From Hymenopellis radicata (taxonomy: Eukaryota > Basidiomycota > Agaricomycetes > Agaricales > Physalacriaceae): a DNA stretch of 64,000 nt. The DNA lies in contig JADNRX010000150.1 of NCBI GenBank assembly GCA_015501595.1, positions 59,292 to 123,291 on the forward strand, written 5' to 3'. Positions 47,752-58,578 of the stretch are shown one piece after another (the first letter of the stretch is position 1; each line of letters opens with the position of its first letter). Made by a program: the position numbers and the translations under genes. Below the pieces are notes generated by a model. It worked only from the letters and a program-made list of their open reading frames with translations. It did not search any database and was not told the DNA's origin.

Positions 47752-48804
47752 ATGAAACAGCCTATCAGACGTCTTCCCGCCTTTATCGAGGACAAGCAGG
47801 AGGGCATCTCCATACCCAGACTCTCTCCTTTCGACATACGCGATTCCCTCTCGGAGGAGACGAGGCAGACGATGGCCGGATCTTGGGCCCATCCACGACG
47901 AAGCAGCACAAGGCGAGCTGGCAGAGCTTCGCGACGTGGTGCGAGGAAAGAGGAATAGGACAGGACAGGCGTCTCCCAGCAGCAGAAACGACGTTGTGCG
48001 ACTACGCGTCCTCCTGGAAGGGCAGGAAAGGCTCGGCCTCACTCCCGAGCAAGATGGCCGGCATCAAGGCGGTCCACATCGTGAACGGAGTAGCCTGGAA
48101 CGGAGGACAGAGCCTGAAGAGAGTCATGGAGGGAGTAAAGAGGTTGAAACCGGTGGAAGCCGCTAGAGAGACGAGAGCTCCGGTGACGCTCGAGAGGATG
48201 GAGGTGCTGAACAGCCACCTGGACCCAAAGGACGGCAAAGACGCATGCGTGGCGGCCATCGCTAACATCGCCTTCTTCGGACAATGCCGCCTTGGCGAGC
48301 TCCTCCAGAATCTCCCGACCCGAGAAACTCAGACCCAACACCGTTCCGTCGTTCAACAACCTCGGAGACCCAATCTCGTCCTTCGGCTCACGCACACTCC
48401 GCCTGCCGTTCACGAAGACGAAGAAACAGGAAGGAGAGGACGTGACGATATGCGCCCAGAAAGGCGTCGCGGACCCCATCAAGGCTATAGACCACCACGC
48501 GATTATGAACGACTTGGACCAGAACGGAGGAGAGGTCCCACTCGCGTCCTTTATAGATGAGGACGGCGACAGGAAGCTACTGTCGAAGAAGAGCTTCATC
48601 CTGAGGTGTAACGAGATCTGGATGGCGAAAGGCATGAAGAGGATTACGGGACACTCCTTCAGGATTGGAGGAACGACTCACTACCTCCTGAAGGGCATCA
48701 AGCCAGACGTGGTCAAGGCATTGGGACGTTGGTCGTCGGACTCCTTCCTCCGTTACTGGAGACAGCTGGACATTCTAGGAGTCATGTACGTGGAGAGGAT
48801 TTGA
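47752..48804 (+). pseudogene. Tyrosine recombinase ORF3 of the Ngaro-like element, frameshifted
   Basis: STTKQHKASWQSFATWCEERG is a core-binding start, shown here as STTKQHKASWQ and FATWCEERG. The catalytic domain has QCRLGELL (first Arg), GHSFRIGG (His-x-x-Arg) and FLRYWR (Tyr nucleophile), so the R-H-R-Y tetrad is present, but frames change near 47885 (GGGCCC) and near 48310. Stop at 48804, 76 bp before B1. Would integrate the circular cDNA. Confidence 0.75.
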
Positions 48805-48880
48805 GAGGGGAGGGATTCGGCTTGTGTAGGATGGGGGTTCGAGCGCAGTGCCTCGACGCGCCGAAGGCTGCCAGGAGGCG

Positions 48881-49072
48881 GGGGGTTTTCGGTCCCATGC
48901 GCGCTTCTCACCCCCTGGTCAACCTGGAGACCTTTTCGGAGGTCCCCGGGTTTCCCCCATTCCCATCACACGCACACAGTTGATCACACTTGTCTTAGAA
49001 TTGTTTTGTAAAATACAAAAAATTGTTGTCTCCAAGAACTTCCAAAGTTACGAGCGTTCCCCAGTCGTGAAT
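48881..49072 (+). repeat. Split direct repeat B1
   Basis: 192 bp starting GGGGGTTTTCGGTCCC and ending CCCCAGTCGTGAAT; matches B2 at 49333-49525. Confidence 0.9.
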
Positions 49073-49239
49073 TGGAAGCTCCGAGGAGGTTGGTGCCGAT
49101 AGCGGGATCGGAGCGCGTATTCACGCGGGAAGTAGCACGTGACCTCGTGCTCCTTCTTTCGGAACCACGACGAAGCCTGTCGGTTCCGTTTGCTGTCTTA
49201 GCTCGCTGCGTCGCAACACGACGAGCTCACTTCTTTTGG
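49073..49239 (+). repeat. Split direct repeat A2
   Basis: 167 bp, same as A1, abutting B1 with no spacer. A 93-bp unique spacer separates it from B2. Confidence 0.9.
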
Positions 49240-49332
49240 CCCACCCACCCGACCGCTGAGGATTTCTTAGAGGGTTGTGGCCAGCAGAGACTGCTGGGTG
49301 TTTTTGGCTGTGTGTGGAGAAGCGCGTAGGTT

Positions 49333-49525
49333 GGGGGTTTTCGGTCCCATGCGCGCTTCTCACCCCCTGGTCAACCTGGAGACCTTTTCGGAGGTCCCCC
49401 GGGTTTCCCCCATTCCCATCACACGCACACAGTTGATCACACTTGTCTTAGAATTGTTTTGTAAAATACAAAAAATTGTTGTCTCCAAGAACTTCCAAAG
49501 TTACGAGCGTTCCCCAGTCGTGAAT
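49333..49525 (+). repeat. Split direct repeat B2
   Basis: 193 bp, same as B1 except one extra C in a CCCC run. Its end is the right border of the element. Confidence 0.9.
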
Positions 49526-49825
49526 ACGTCTTGCGTGAAACGGGCTCGCTTCTGAAATCATCATTGACCCGGAGTCGAGGGGGGGGAAGAAAAAGGACTT
49601 GCATCCCCGTCCGAGGCTACCCCGTCCATGATGCCTTTGATGACTGAGGTGCCGAGCTCCTGCGCAACATCGGCCGAGGCCCCCGCAGCTCTGCGAACGA
49701 GCTCCGGGTCGTGGTAAGCGGGGATTGGGGAAGCGAGTGAGACGGTCATCATGAGGGCCAGCAGCCACAGAGTCATTCGCGAAAAGGAAAACATCGTCAT
49801 CACTGCAAAAGGAAAAACGTTCAAC

Positions 49826-51061
49826 TAGAAGAAAAGTTGAGGAAGAAGGAAACTCGAATAAGGGGAAGAGAATGGAGAATGACTGGCAATGAGAATTCAA
49901 CGCGTACTTATGCATTTACAAGCTCGCCGCACTGCCCGATTGCCTGCAGGTAAGCTTAGTATCGATTATGGAATTCGCATCCTCCAGGTTAGGTGCGACA
50001 CTTACATCTCGGTAGTTCTTCTAGGACCTTGCCGAGAATAAACCCTCCTTCCTCCCTTCCTTTGAAGTTTGAACAGACACACGGATAGGCTTCCATCGTT
50101 TCAAGTCGCTCGGAGGCGGATCCGTGAACAGGTGTCCCTACAATCGGAGGCACGATTGGACAGTTTTCATTTCAGTAGAGCAAAGAGGACGTACCCGCTA
50201 GGCCTGCCCTCCGTCAAACCCTCATCCTCGTCTTCATGTCACTTGTTAAGAATCTTGGTCCACCACTCATAACGCGTCTCGTACCTTCAGGGCTTGAGGC
50301 ACGAGCGCAGGGCTCTCAAACACGTCTGTTGAAGTCCCTGTGCGGGCAGGACATAAGGAAAGTAGGAACAACTTGACGCGAAAAGGGAAAGTGAGTGGGC
50401 ACCTTGAGTCGGTGTCAGAATGCAATCCAACGTGGCGGTCTGGGCGTATGCACTTCCGTAGCTTTAGAAACGGGAGTTTTCGTCTAAACCAGCCGCGGTG
50501 GACAGAAAGATAAAGATCGGAGCGAAATTCGAAATCAGGGCAGTGGTTAGTGCCTCTGTGGTAGGGGCAGTGTTTGGCTGTGGTGGTTGGTAACCCTTTA
50601 GCTGCGACTCTTTCATCTCGACGAGCAGGGATAGAGAGTGCATGAACATGTGAAGCCTATGACGAGACACCGGCACCGCTGACATACGCCCATACGCGAT
50701 ATCAGATGAGTAAAGCCGCATTTGAACGCTGATATTGCAAAAACGTGTTTTGTTGGAGACAACGAGACGGAAATGGCAGCTTGGCCGTGATTTGGTGATG
50801 GAGGTCAAGGATGAAATGTGCTTGAGAATGTCGATCAAGAATATACAAGCATAAACAATCAACCTTGTTCTTCGCTCGATCTGCTATGGTACACCCTCGT
50901 TGTGTTTTCCTCGGACTCTGCCGCTTTTACAGATAAAGATGGCATTCCACCCACTTTGTAGCTTCCTATTTTCCGCACCTCTTCCACACCTGAAAACATA
51001 TCATTCTTTAGGAGCCCCGCCATAGGCGCCAAACGGGACAGCGAACGTACGGTGGCGATGT
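49826..51061. other. Intergenic, no supported gene
   Basis: Upstream region of the split secreted protein gene and 3' region of kinase D. Minus-strand frame 50464-50862 (132 residues) is not recognised and lacks splice context. Confidence 0.45.
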
Positions 51062-52947
51062 TTACCGCCTTCGAAATGAGTGCTGGAGTATACTCTCGTC
51101 GGGCAAAGCAGGCACTGTATTCAAGTTGGCGTAGAACCCACGCGGACTGAAAACTTTGGCGTCCGGGTTGAGACCCGGCTGCTTCGCTTCCCAAGATGGG
51201 CTGAAAGTTTTTGCATAGGGATTGAGCCCCACTTGGTTGTTTATAATCTCGGGCGATGTAGCATACGAATGCATATGATCAGGCATCACCGGCGCCCGAA
51301 CCGTAACTGAGTCGTCCTGCCACTCATCATCTTCATGAAGGGAGTCGATGACATACTGCTTCGTGAACTCTTCGCTTCCTGGCTGTAAGGGGGAGGATAC
51401 ACTCGATTCAGGGGGACTCGAAAAGGACATGAGTGGCGTCAGCGCCAGCGATGTAAAGGGCGTTGAGAGATTGGGGGAGTGTTGTTGGTAATTGATGGGG
51501 AAAAAAGGATCAAGAAGTTGTTGCAGCGACTGGAGTAGCATCGCCGCGATTGGACGATCTCGCGCGCGCCAGGAAAGGCATGCCATCACGACATACCAGA
51601 GGGCGTCTGAAGGGAAGGCGCTCACCGCGGGTCGAGGTGGGGTCCTTCGGTGATTGACTACAATGTTTATCACGCCCGCATCTGTCCTGATATCAGAGAA
51701 GGGTGGTTTCCCCGTGTATATCTTGCACGATTACATCTAAGTGTGACGTCTGTGAACGGACGTATGACAACATACCTCGATGATCGTGCATCCAAATGAA
51801 TATATGTCCCGCGCTGAGAAGTATCGAGGGTCAAATAGATCGTCGTCCAGCATTTCAGGCGGCATCCAGCGTATCGTGCCCTGGTGGCGCGCAGAGCTAC
51901 CAGGCGCCTGCGTTCCCACAGTGTGGCTAATCCCGAAATCAGCAAGCAGGCAGCGAAAGTCATCTGCTACCAGAATGTTTCCCTGGAAGAGTACTCGATT
52001 AGAAAGGAATGTGTAGCCTGCGGTACAATGTAAGGGACTCACGCCGCGCACGTCCGCGTGGACAATTTGTGGGTCGAGGGTGTGCAAGTAGTCGATAGCT
52101 TCTGCAATCTCGAGAAACCTAAGCGATGATCAAGTATGAGGGAACCTGGATAGAAGAAGAAACTATACCGATTGAAAGCGGTCATGTTCAGGATGCTTTC
52201 GAAGGAATTCCATGATATTGCCGTTGATCATCCAAGGAGAGATAAGACAAAAGCTGGGAGAGAAGAGGTCGTCCCGCACACCAAGGAACGGCAGGACGTT
52301 CGGATGGCGTAACTGTCTCCATAACAAGGCTTCATGGCAGTATTCCTTGATATCCAGGGGAATTAAGTAGAATATGAATTCCTGACCAACTTAACACATA
52401 CCGCGATAATTGTATCTCTAGCTTCAGCAAACTCGAAAATTCGAAGTACCTTAAGACAAACGACCTTGCGATCGTGCGCTCTGATGCCTTTCCAAATATC
52501 CTGCAAGTTCAAAGTATAAGCAGATCGGTCGCGGAGCCAATGTCAGTCTTACGGCGAACCCACCCCCAGAGACGGCATGTGCGCCCTCGCGTTGAATATC
52601 GTGGCAGAAGAACGAATCGGGAACGATATTACGTTTTTTGCCTAGAGCGCTCAGGCATTTAATGCAAGACGAGCGATATCCGTCGACAGTCGATGGTAGG
52701 TCTAGTTCCTGACGAATACTACGAATTAGGGTCCAAAACACGCGAAAGGGACGTTATATCGCACCTCCTGCAGAACATTCATAACCAGCTGGGCGGACTG
52801 TATCGGAATAGATCCAACTGTCCTCCATGGCGAGGCAGATTTCAGCAGTTCCTCAAGCAAAGGACCAGAGCGTTTTCTGTCCTCAAGTTTGCCGACAGAG
52901 AGTGCAGACCATACCGTCTGCTGGACTTCATGTTCCAGGCCGTTCAT
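51062..52947 (-). CDS. TKL kinase with two C-terminal PAM2-like motifs (kinase D)
   Basis: Start Met 52947. N-terminal module (SASPWRTVGSIPIQ...VMNVLQE), KCLSALGKKRNIVP, SGGGFA/DIWKG, VCLKVLRIF, WRQLRHPNVLPFLG, HADVRG, NILVADDFRCLLADFGIS, GTIRWMPPEML, DIYSFGCTI and ARDRPIAA: all catalytic residues present. Eight exons with introns of about 50 nt. The tail of about 170 residues is Ser/Pro-rich and holds LNPYAKTFSP and LNPDAKVFSP 18 residues apart. Both fit the PAM2 consensus L-N-x-x-A-x-x-F-x-P, the peptide that binds the MLLE domain of poly(A)-binding protein. Stop 51062. The gene looks intact. An RNA- or poly(A)-related site of action is inferred from the motif only. Confidence 0.8.
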
Positions 52948-53252
52948 GTGGTAAGAAACAAGGATGAGACGAATAGATCATTCAAGAAGACTGCAAGCCG
53001 TCATCAGCAGGTGATTTGTCGGCTTCTTGCGGCAGCAGGACGCCAACTTCCAAGTATCGGTCCGATCAAACAGGACCTAAATTCCATGGTTTCTGTTCCT
53101 CGAAGGTTCCTCATTGGTAAATTATCTCGTCATTAATAGCACGTTCACGGACGACTCGTCGACACGCTGATCATCGAATCCTTGGAACCCAAATACCCAT
53201 GTACTACTAGTAACGACAAGTCGGGAGGAATTGTCCAAGAAAGAAGTGGTAA

Positions 53253-55373
53253 TCATGGATGCAATGCCTTTAATGTGCCATGATAGCGACTACGGGGGTG
53301 AAATACGTAGGCATCCGGATTGAGACTCTTGTGGACGTCTGTTCCCAAACGCGGAGCGAAGGATTCAGCTTTCGGGCTGAGGCTGCTCCGTCTCTGGTCG
53401 TATTGACAAGGAGTGAAAGGCGCAGCGTCGGGAGAGAGACGTGTCTTCTTTCGCAAATCCTCGTGTACTGCATCGGGGTTTCGACCAGACTTCTGATCAA
53501 TGACCGAGCTTGGTAGGCTAAAAACCGCAGCATTCGGATTAAGACCTACTGCCCGGCTGGGACGTCCACGGGGCGTGAAAACGCTGGCGCTAGGGTTCAG
53601 ACTAACCTCTGGCTTCGTGCTTCTGGGTGGCGTGAAGACTTTTGCGCCGGGATTCAGACCCTTCGACTGGAATCTACTCCCTGAAAAGACGAAGACTCGA
53701 GCGTTCGGATTAAGAGCAGCCTCTTTTGTCGTCTCTTTGGAGGGGAGTACTTCGAAGGAGCAGACAATAACTGCTCGGACTCCGACTCGGAGGATGAATC
53801 AATCATAAAGGTCACGCCAGGATCTGAACGCTCGGAGGAAGGAGGAGGAGAATAAACGCGATCGGAGTCTGAATCGGAGCCCACGTCCTGAAGCTCTCCG
53901 CTCGATGACTCTAAAGAGGTCGGGGTACACACGCGGACAACTGAATCTGGATGCGCAAGTAAAGATGGAGAGGAGTGATCTTGCATATGAAGAAGAAGTC
54001 GTAGGATCCCGGTCGCACTGGGGCGATCCTTTGCATGCCATGACATACATTCTGCAACCAGACTCCACAGTGCGTTCGAGGGAAAATCGTTAAGAGGAGG
54101 TCGCGGTGGCTTCTCTTTATCTATGAGCACCTTCGCGATGACACATCCATCGGATTTCAAATGAGAGAATGGCGGTTGTCCGCTATAAATCTAACAACTT
54201 TTGGCTGAGGAATGTTAAACAACTGCTCAGAGAGCACCATACCTCTAAAATGGTGCAGCCGAATGCGTACACATCCCTTGCTAACAGATGCTGTGGTTCA
54301 AATAATGAATCCCTCAGCATCTCCGGAGACATCCAGCGTATAGTGCCTTGGCGTCGTGTCGAGCTGCCTGGGGACTGCGTTTCTGATGCTATCATGCTGA
54401 TTCCAAATCAGCCAGGACGCAACGCAGATCATCCGCCACGAGGATATTGGCCTAATTTAGCTTGTCAGTGCGACCCATAATACGAAGAGAAAGTAGTGAC
54501 TCCACGCAGGTCAGCATGTAACACTGGCGGGTCAAGTTTGGTGTAGATATTGGATCCCTTGTCCGATGTCAACGACCTATAGACGATGGGTCAACCAGTT
54601 GAAATGGAACATGAAGGACACTGCACGATTGAAAGCGATTCATGCCTAGGTTGTGCCTAAGGAAGTCGGATATTGCATTTGACATCCCACGGTGATATGA
54701 GATAGAAACTTTGCTCTAGTGCATTGGTGCAGACACCGAGTAAAGGAAGGACATGACGATGTCGTAGCTGCCTCCATAGAAGCGCTTCGTCACAGAACGC
54801 CTTGATAATCAGTTAGGGAAAAGTTGATCTCAACGCGTTGCCGACGCACTTCAGAGTATCATCTCTGCCATGACCGCATGTTGAAGACGCGTAACGCCTT
54901 CAGACAAACATCCGTTCCAGTGCTGTTTCCGCGTCCCTTTCCATATATCCTATGGACTGTAAGCAGCCTGCTCCTTTTCTGCATGTCAGCTCAGCTTACT
55001 GCGAAACCGCCCCCGGAGACAGGCCTATTGCCCGTTCGTCGAACGTCTCTACAGAGAAACGATGCTGGAAGAACATTATGCGACTTCCCGAGGGCAAGAT
55101 CGGTACGTTCCATCTGTCAAGGGCAGATCCAGTTCCTAGACAGGATGAGAGTTGTCAGACACCCAGAATGTGGAGGAATAGTACCTCCTGCAAGATGTCC
55201 ATAACCAGTTGGGCATTGTTATGCGAAACAGATGCGATGCTTCGCCATGGCGAATCAGAGGCCAACGCTAGTCGCACCAGAGATACCAAGGCATTTCTAT
55301 CTAAGTCTTCATGATCTTCAGACAGAGTAGACCAAGCGGTGGCCTCATCTGTACTGCTCAAAAGCGGGCGCAT
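53253..55373 (-). pseudogene. TKL kinase with array of eight PAM2-like motifs, frameshifted (kinase E)
   Basis: Paralogue of kinase D. Intact first exon (Met 55373; SDSPWRSIASVSHNN...VMDILQE). Lesions follow: a frame-changing deletion in the KCL exon (about 55075-55110), a shift after DIWKGTR (about 54905-54935) and loss of one T in the DFG codon (AAAT at 54405-54408, reading ADLESA then stop instead of ADFGIS). Catalytic loop HADLRG and GTIRWMSPEML, DVYAFGCTI are recognisable. The tail has an acidic Ser region (SSSESESEQ), one more shift near 53720-53800, then a single open frame to 53253 with motifs LNPNARVFVF, LNPGAKVFTP, LNPSASVFTP, LNPNAAVFSL, RNPDAVHEDL, LSPDAAPFTP, LSPKAESFAP and LNPDAYVFHP. 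Five of the eight fit PAM2 well. Confidence 0.7.
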
Positions 55374-56332
55374 GTAAGAAGGTCAGAAGAAAGCTATGGA
55401 CAACGAGGCAACCTTATTAAAGTTGGATAAAGTTGGAACCGCGATAGTCTTACGTGAGGAGCTGGATATGGCGGTATAGCAGCCGCAAGAGGTCATGTCG
55501 GCGCTGATACCCGTAAACCTATGCTTGGGCCAACGCATTGACCTCCCAACTTGATATGATCGTACGAGAAAAGTGGAAGATCGGCAGTTGCCGTAAGCTT
55601 TGCTTCTGTTTGTTCTCGGTCGTGACCGCGTCTTCATCCAATGCCATGACCTGCTGTCATGGCTTTCGTTGTCGAAGCCTCCGCACGTCATATCTCTGAT
55701 GCGAGATTACTACACCATCTCGTCTGTCTTCACTCTATTGATTTCTACTTCGTCCCGGACGCTTAGGCTGTATCCAACTGTTTCCGTCTCCTTTCCACCC
55801 GATGCTGACTTGGAAATCGCCACCATTACGTGAACACTTCCGTACTCTGACTGAACGTCGCTCGTTATCTATCCTTTTTCGCGTCGACGGTAATCCATTC
55901 GGACCCCATATCCCCGCTTGCGGCTACGTTCTTTCCGAACACTTGGCGACCTCTGCATGGTCCACTGGCCGTGTGGGGAATCTCTCGCCTAATGCGTATG
56001 CAGATAAGGTAACGATTTCCTTTCCTGGTAATAGGAATCCTGAACGCAGGGTGTCGTCCGGCGTTTGTGGGTTCTTGCTGACTTCTAAGCCCTGATTGAC
56101 AAGACGTTGCCCAGTTTGGCTTGTGCCTATACTCAGTCAGAATACACACCCGTTCTGGGGGTATTGTCAGCATCGGAGAGCAACGGACACAAAGAAGCAC
56201 ACGCTGCCCGACTACTTCGCAAAGGGGCTGACTGGTCATGCTTTAAAAGCCAGTTCACATTTTTTATGCTCGGCAGCAACTCCCACTGCTTCGCTGGTTC
56301 ATTCGCCTCATTAAAACACCCGTTACTTCAAA
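55374..56332. other. Intergenic, no supported gene
   Basis: Open frames at 55600-56095 on both strands show no domain. Contains the upstream regions of kinase E and the isochorismatase gene. Confidence 0.45.
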
Positions 56333-57252
56333 ATGCAGTTGTTCAGGACTCTCTGTGTTGTTGTCCTTGCGGTCGTCGGTGCGCGTTGTTCTAGTTCCCT
56401 GTGACGAAGCTGCCTCGCTGACAATTTTCTGTATAGGTGCTTCGGCATTCGAATACGAGCGCCTCAACAAGAACGACTCGGTTCTCCTCGTCGTCGACCA
56501 TCAGATGGGGTTGTTCCAGCTGGTTCGCGACTATACCCCAGAGGAATACAAGAACAACATCATGGCGCATGCAAGCCTCGGCAAGGTTTTCAACCTCCCC
56601 ACCATTCTTACTACTAGTGCGGAGACTGGTCATTTTCTTGCTCCCCACCGAAGAAACATGTAATTAATGTATTGGCAGGTCCCAACGGGCTTCTTCCCCG
56701 CGAAATCATTGAGATGCACCCCGATGCGCCGTTCATTAAGCGCCAGGGTGAGGTTAACGCGTGGGACAATGCTGATTTCCGTGCTGCTGTTCGTGCAACT
56801 GGAAAGAAGCAAGTTATCCTTGCTGGTATTGTCACTGATGTACGTTTATCTCAATGCAGTTACTATCTTGCTTACTATTACCTAACTAGGTATGCACAAC
56901 CTTCCTCGCGCTCTCATTGGTGGAAGAAGGCTACAGCGTCTATGCCAACGCAGAGGCCTCTGGTACCTTGAGCGCCAAGATTGCCGCCGACTCCAATGAC
57001 CGCATGCGCGCCGCTGGTGTCCAGGTCATGTCCATGTTCGCTATTGCGTGCGACTTGATGAGGGACTGGAGGAACACCCCTGGAGCAATGGAATTACTCC
57101 CTTTCTATGACCAGTACGTACACGTTCATCCTCACTACCACCGCACCGTCCTCACCGTATGTCCTAGGTACATGACGGCGTATGGATACCTGGCGCGTTC
57201 ACATGCTGCTGCCATTGGAAACGGTACGATTCAGCCCGGTGAAAGTGTTTAG
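56333..57252 (+). CDS. Secreted isochorismatase-family hydrolase
   Basis: ATG 56333 gives a signal peptide (MQLFRTLCVVVLAVV then GASA across the first intron, about 56382-56437). The body has the family's first catalytic Asp in LLVVDHQMGLF, the block HPDAPFIKRQGEVNAWDN, and the nucleophile Cys in GIVTDVCTTF (intron inside TD/VC), followed by EEGYSVYANAEASGT. Final exon YMTAYGYLARSHAAAIGNGT, stop 57252. Family members hydrolyse isochorismate, amides or related compounds; a YcaC-like subgroup of unknown substrate fits best. Four introns, no damage. Secretion sets it apart from cytosolic members; substrate unknown. Confidence 0.85.
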
Positions 57253-58578
57253 AGCAGCTTTGTGTCTTAGAAAATGTTTAAATTTAAAGTCTTGGTCCTG
57301 CATAGCGCGATAATACGCTGGGAACTCCTCATCATCATCATCAATTACACGGCACGGGATGCGACCAAGCGCAAGTACGCACGGGTTTGAATTCTAAGTA
57401 CGTCTGTTGTGAGAGGCGCCTCGAAAGTGTACACGTGGAAGATTTCCAAATCAATTTGCTCGTTCATCTTTGCCATCAGCAACCAGAAAGTCAGCACGCA
57501 AATCTCGAACCTCTCGACGCTCGTGTAAGCTCAATTATTTTTCTAGTCTCTATTGGGCTACTGTATCTGCTCATTTAGAGCTCTTCGCACCTGTTCAGGT
57601 TTTCCAATTTGTCTAGCGCGACATGCAAACCACACGTGTTCAATGTTCACCGAAATGCGCTATTCTGTTTTGGTACGAACTCTAATGAGGCCAAGGAACC
57701 TGTCAAACGTGTGCAGCCCCGAGGAAACGCCTGCCTTGGAAGGATATCGACATCGACCCTCAGTGGGCGGAGTTTGTGGTAGTTTTTTGGTGCGCTGCTG
57801 GGAGTAATTTCATCATCGGTCCGATCCTTCATGTTCGCCACTGGAACGTATTTATTCGAAGACTGGCTGTGCCATGCACGACCGATTCATGTCAGATAGA
57901 TGGTACGTCCTTCTTGAAGGTCGATTCTACGAGTGTATTGCCTTGCTCATCGTCGAAGTGAATTGGTTCACGAATTGAAACCGAGAGGATCGGCCACGCG
58001 TCTGTATTTCAAGTCGATTACCAGGTGCGATTTAAACTCCGTTCGGAATCTCCATCACGCACCCAATCTGACTCTTTTGCGCTGGTCATGTATTGCTTCT
58101 CTTTAAGACGTTGTACGACTCTCGAGAGGCCAACTTCGGGAAGATGAATATCTCAATCACGACGTCAGGCAAGTTGGGGGCGCGTTAAGCTTTTAAAGTT
58201 AGCGGTACTTGTTTGACCCCCCTGATTTCCAATACAATGTCTCACTTGACAAAGCGGTCGTTCCTGTCCCCATGCAGTATTCCTCACTGTGGCTGGTTCC
58301 GAATTTCATATTGAGAGAGGGGGATTTATATCTATGGCATGAGGCGAGACAACTGGGCTCTTGCTTCGCAGCCATGCCACTGGTTCTTTTGTCACTGTCA
58401 TGTACGTGCTCACCTTCATTCATTCCTTCGCGTCTCATCCCCTCTCTTTTCAAGAATACATTTGTATTTCAACAATATCGCCACATACGTCAGCCTTTAT
58501 ATCCACTCTATAGGTGTGTGTCAAGATCTGCGACGAGCGGCGGATTATTTCCTGACGGTCGTCTAGGCCGAGCAGCAA
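57253..58578. other. Intergenic, no supported gene
   Basis: Short frames (57387-57578, 57553-57807, 58209-58658) without domains. A weak coding-like stretch at 57700-57950 cannot be assigned. Confidence 0.45.

Larger units (their letters stand above)
42541..49525 (+). mobile_element. Ngaro/PAT-like tyrosine-recombinase retroelement with split direct repeats
   Basis: About 7.0 kb. Structure A1 (42541-42707), coding region, B1 (48881-49072), A2 (49073-49239), B2 (49333-49525), the arrangement known from PAT and Ngaro elements. Encodes a gag-like protein, a reverse transcriptase/RNase H of DIRS-order type and a tyrosine recombinase. No target site duplication, as expected for recombinase integration. 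A1/A2 are the same length and near-identical, B1/B2 differ by a one-base indel, so the insertion is young, yet the coding frames carry several single-base shifts. Confidence 0.88.
42141..49800 (-). pseudogene. Small secreted protein gene split by a Ngaro-like retroelement
   Basis: Exon 1 (49604-49800) encodes a signal peptide (MTMFSFSRMTLWLLALMMTV, SLA cut region) and an amphipathic segment SVIKGIMDGVASDGD. A 49-nt intron with GC-AG borders (49555-49603: GCAAGT...TTTCAG) follows. Exon 2 is cut: 49526-49551 lies right of the element and 42397-42540 left of it, and the reading frame passes exactly across the junction (FTQDV / VGALQM). Then come intron 42338-42396, an exon with EIYTFRSGTFTLMGDGGFTN, intron 42216-42273 and a last exon with FAFIGIV, stop 42141. 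I know the GTFT..GDGG(F/Y).NWAF pattern from uncharacterised small secreted agaricomycete proteins; no function is known. Paralogue remnants at 23.3-23.8, 24.5 and 31.3-32.0 kb. Confidence 0.75.

Noticed and set aside
42541..49525. The retroelement as an LTR retrotransposon
   Set aside because: The repeats are split and interleaved (A1...B1-A2-B2), there is no protease or DDE integrase and no target site duplication, and a tyrosine recombinase is present.
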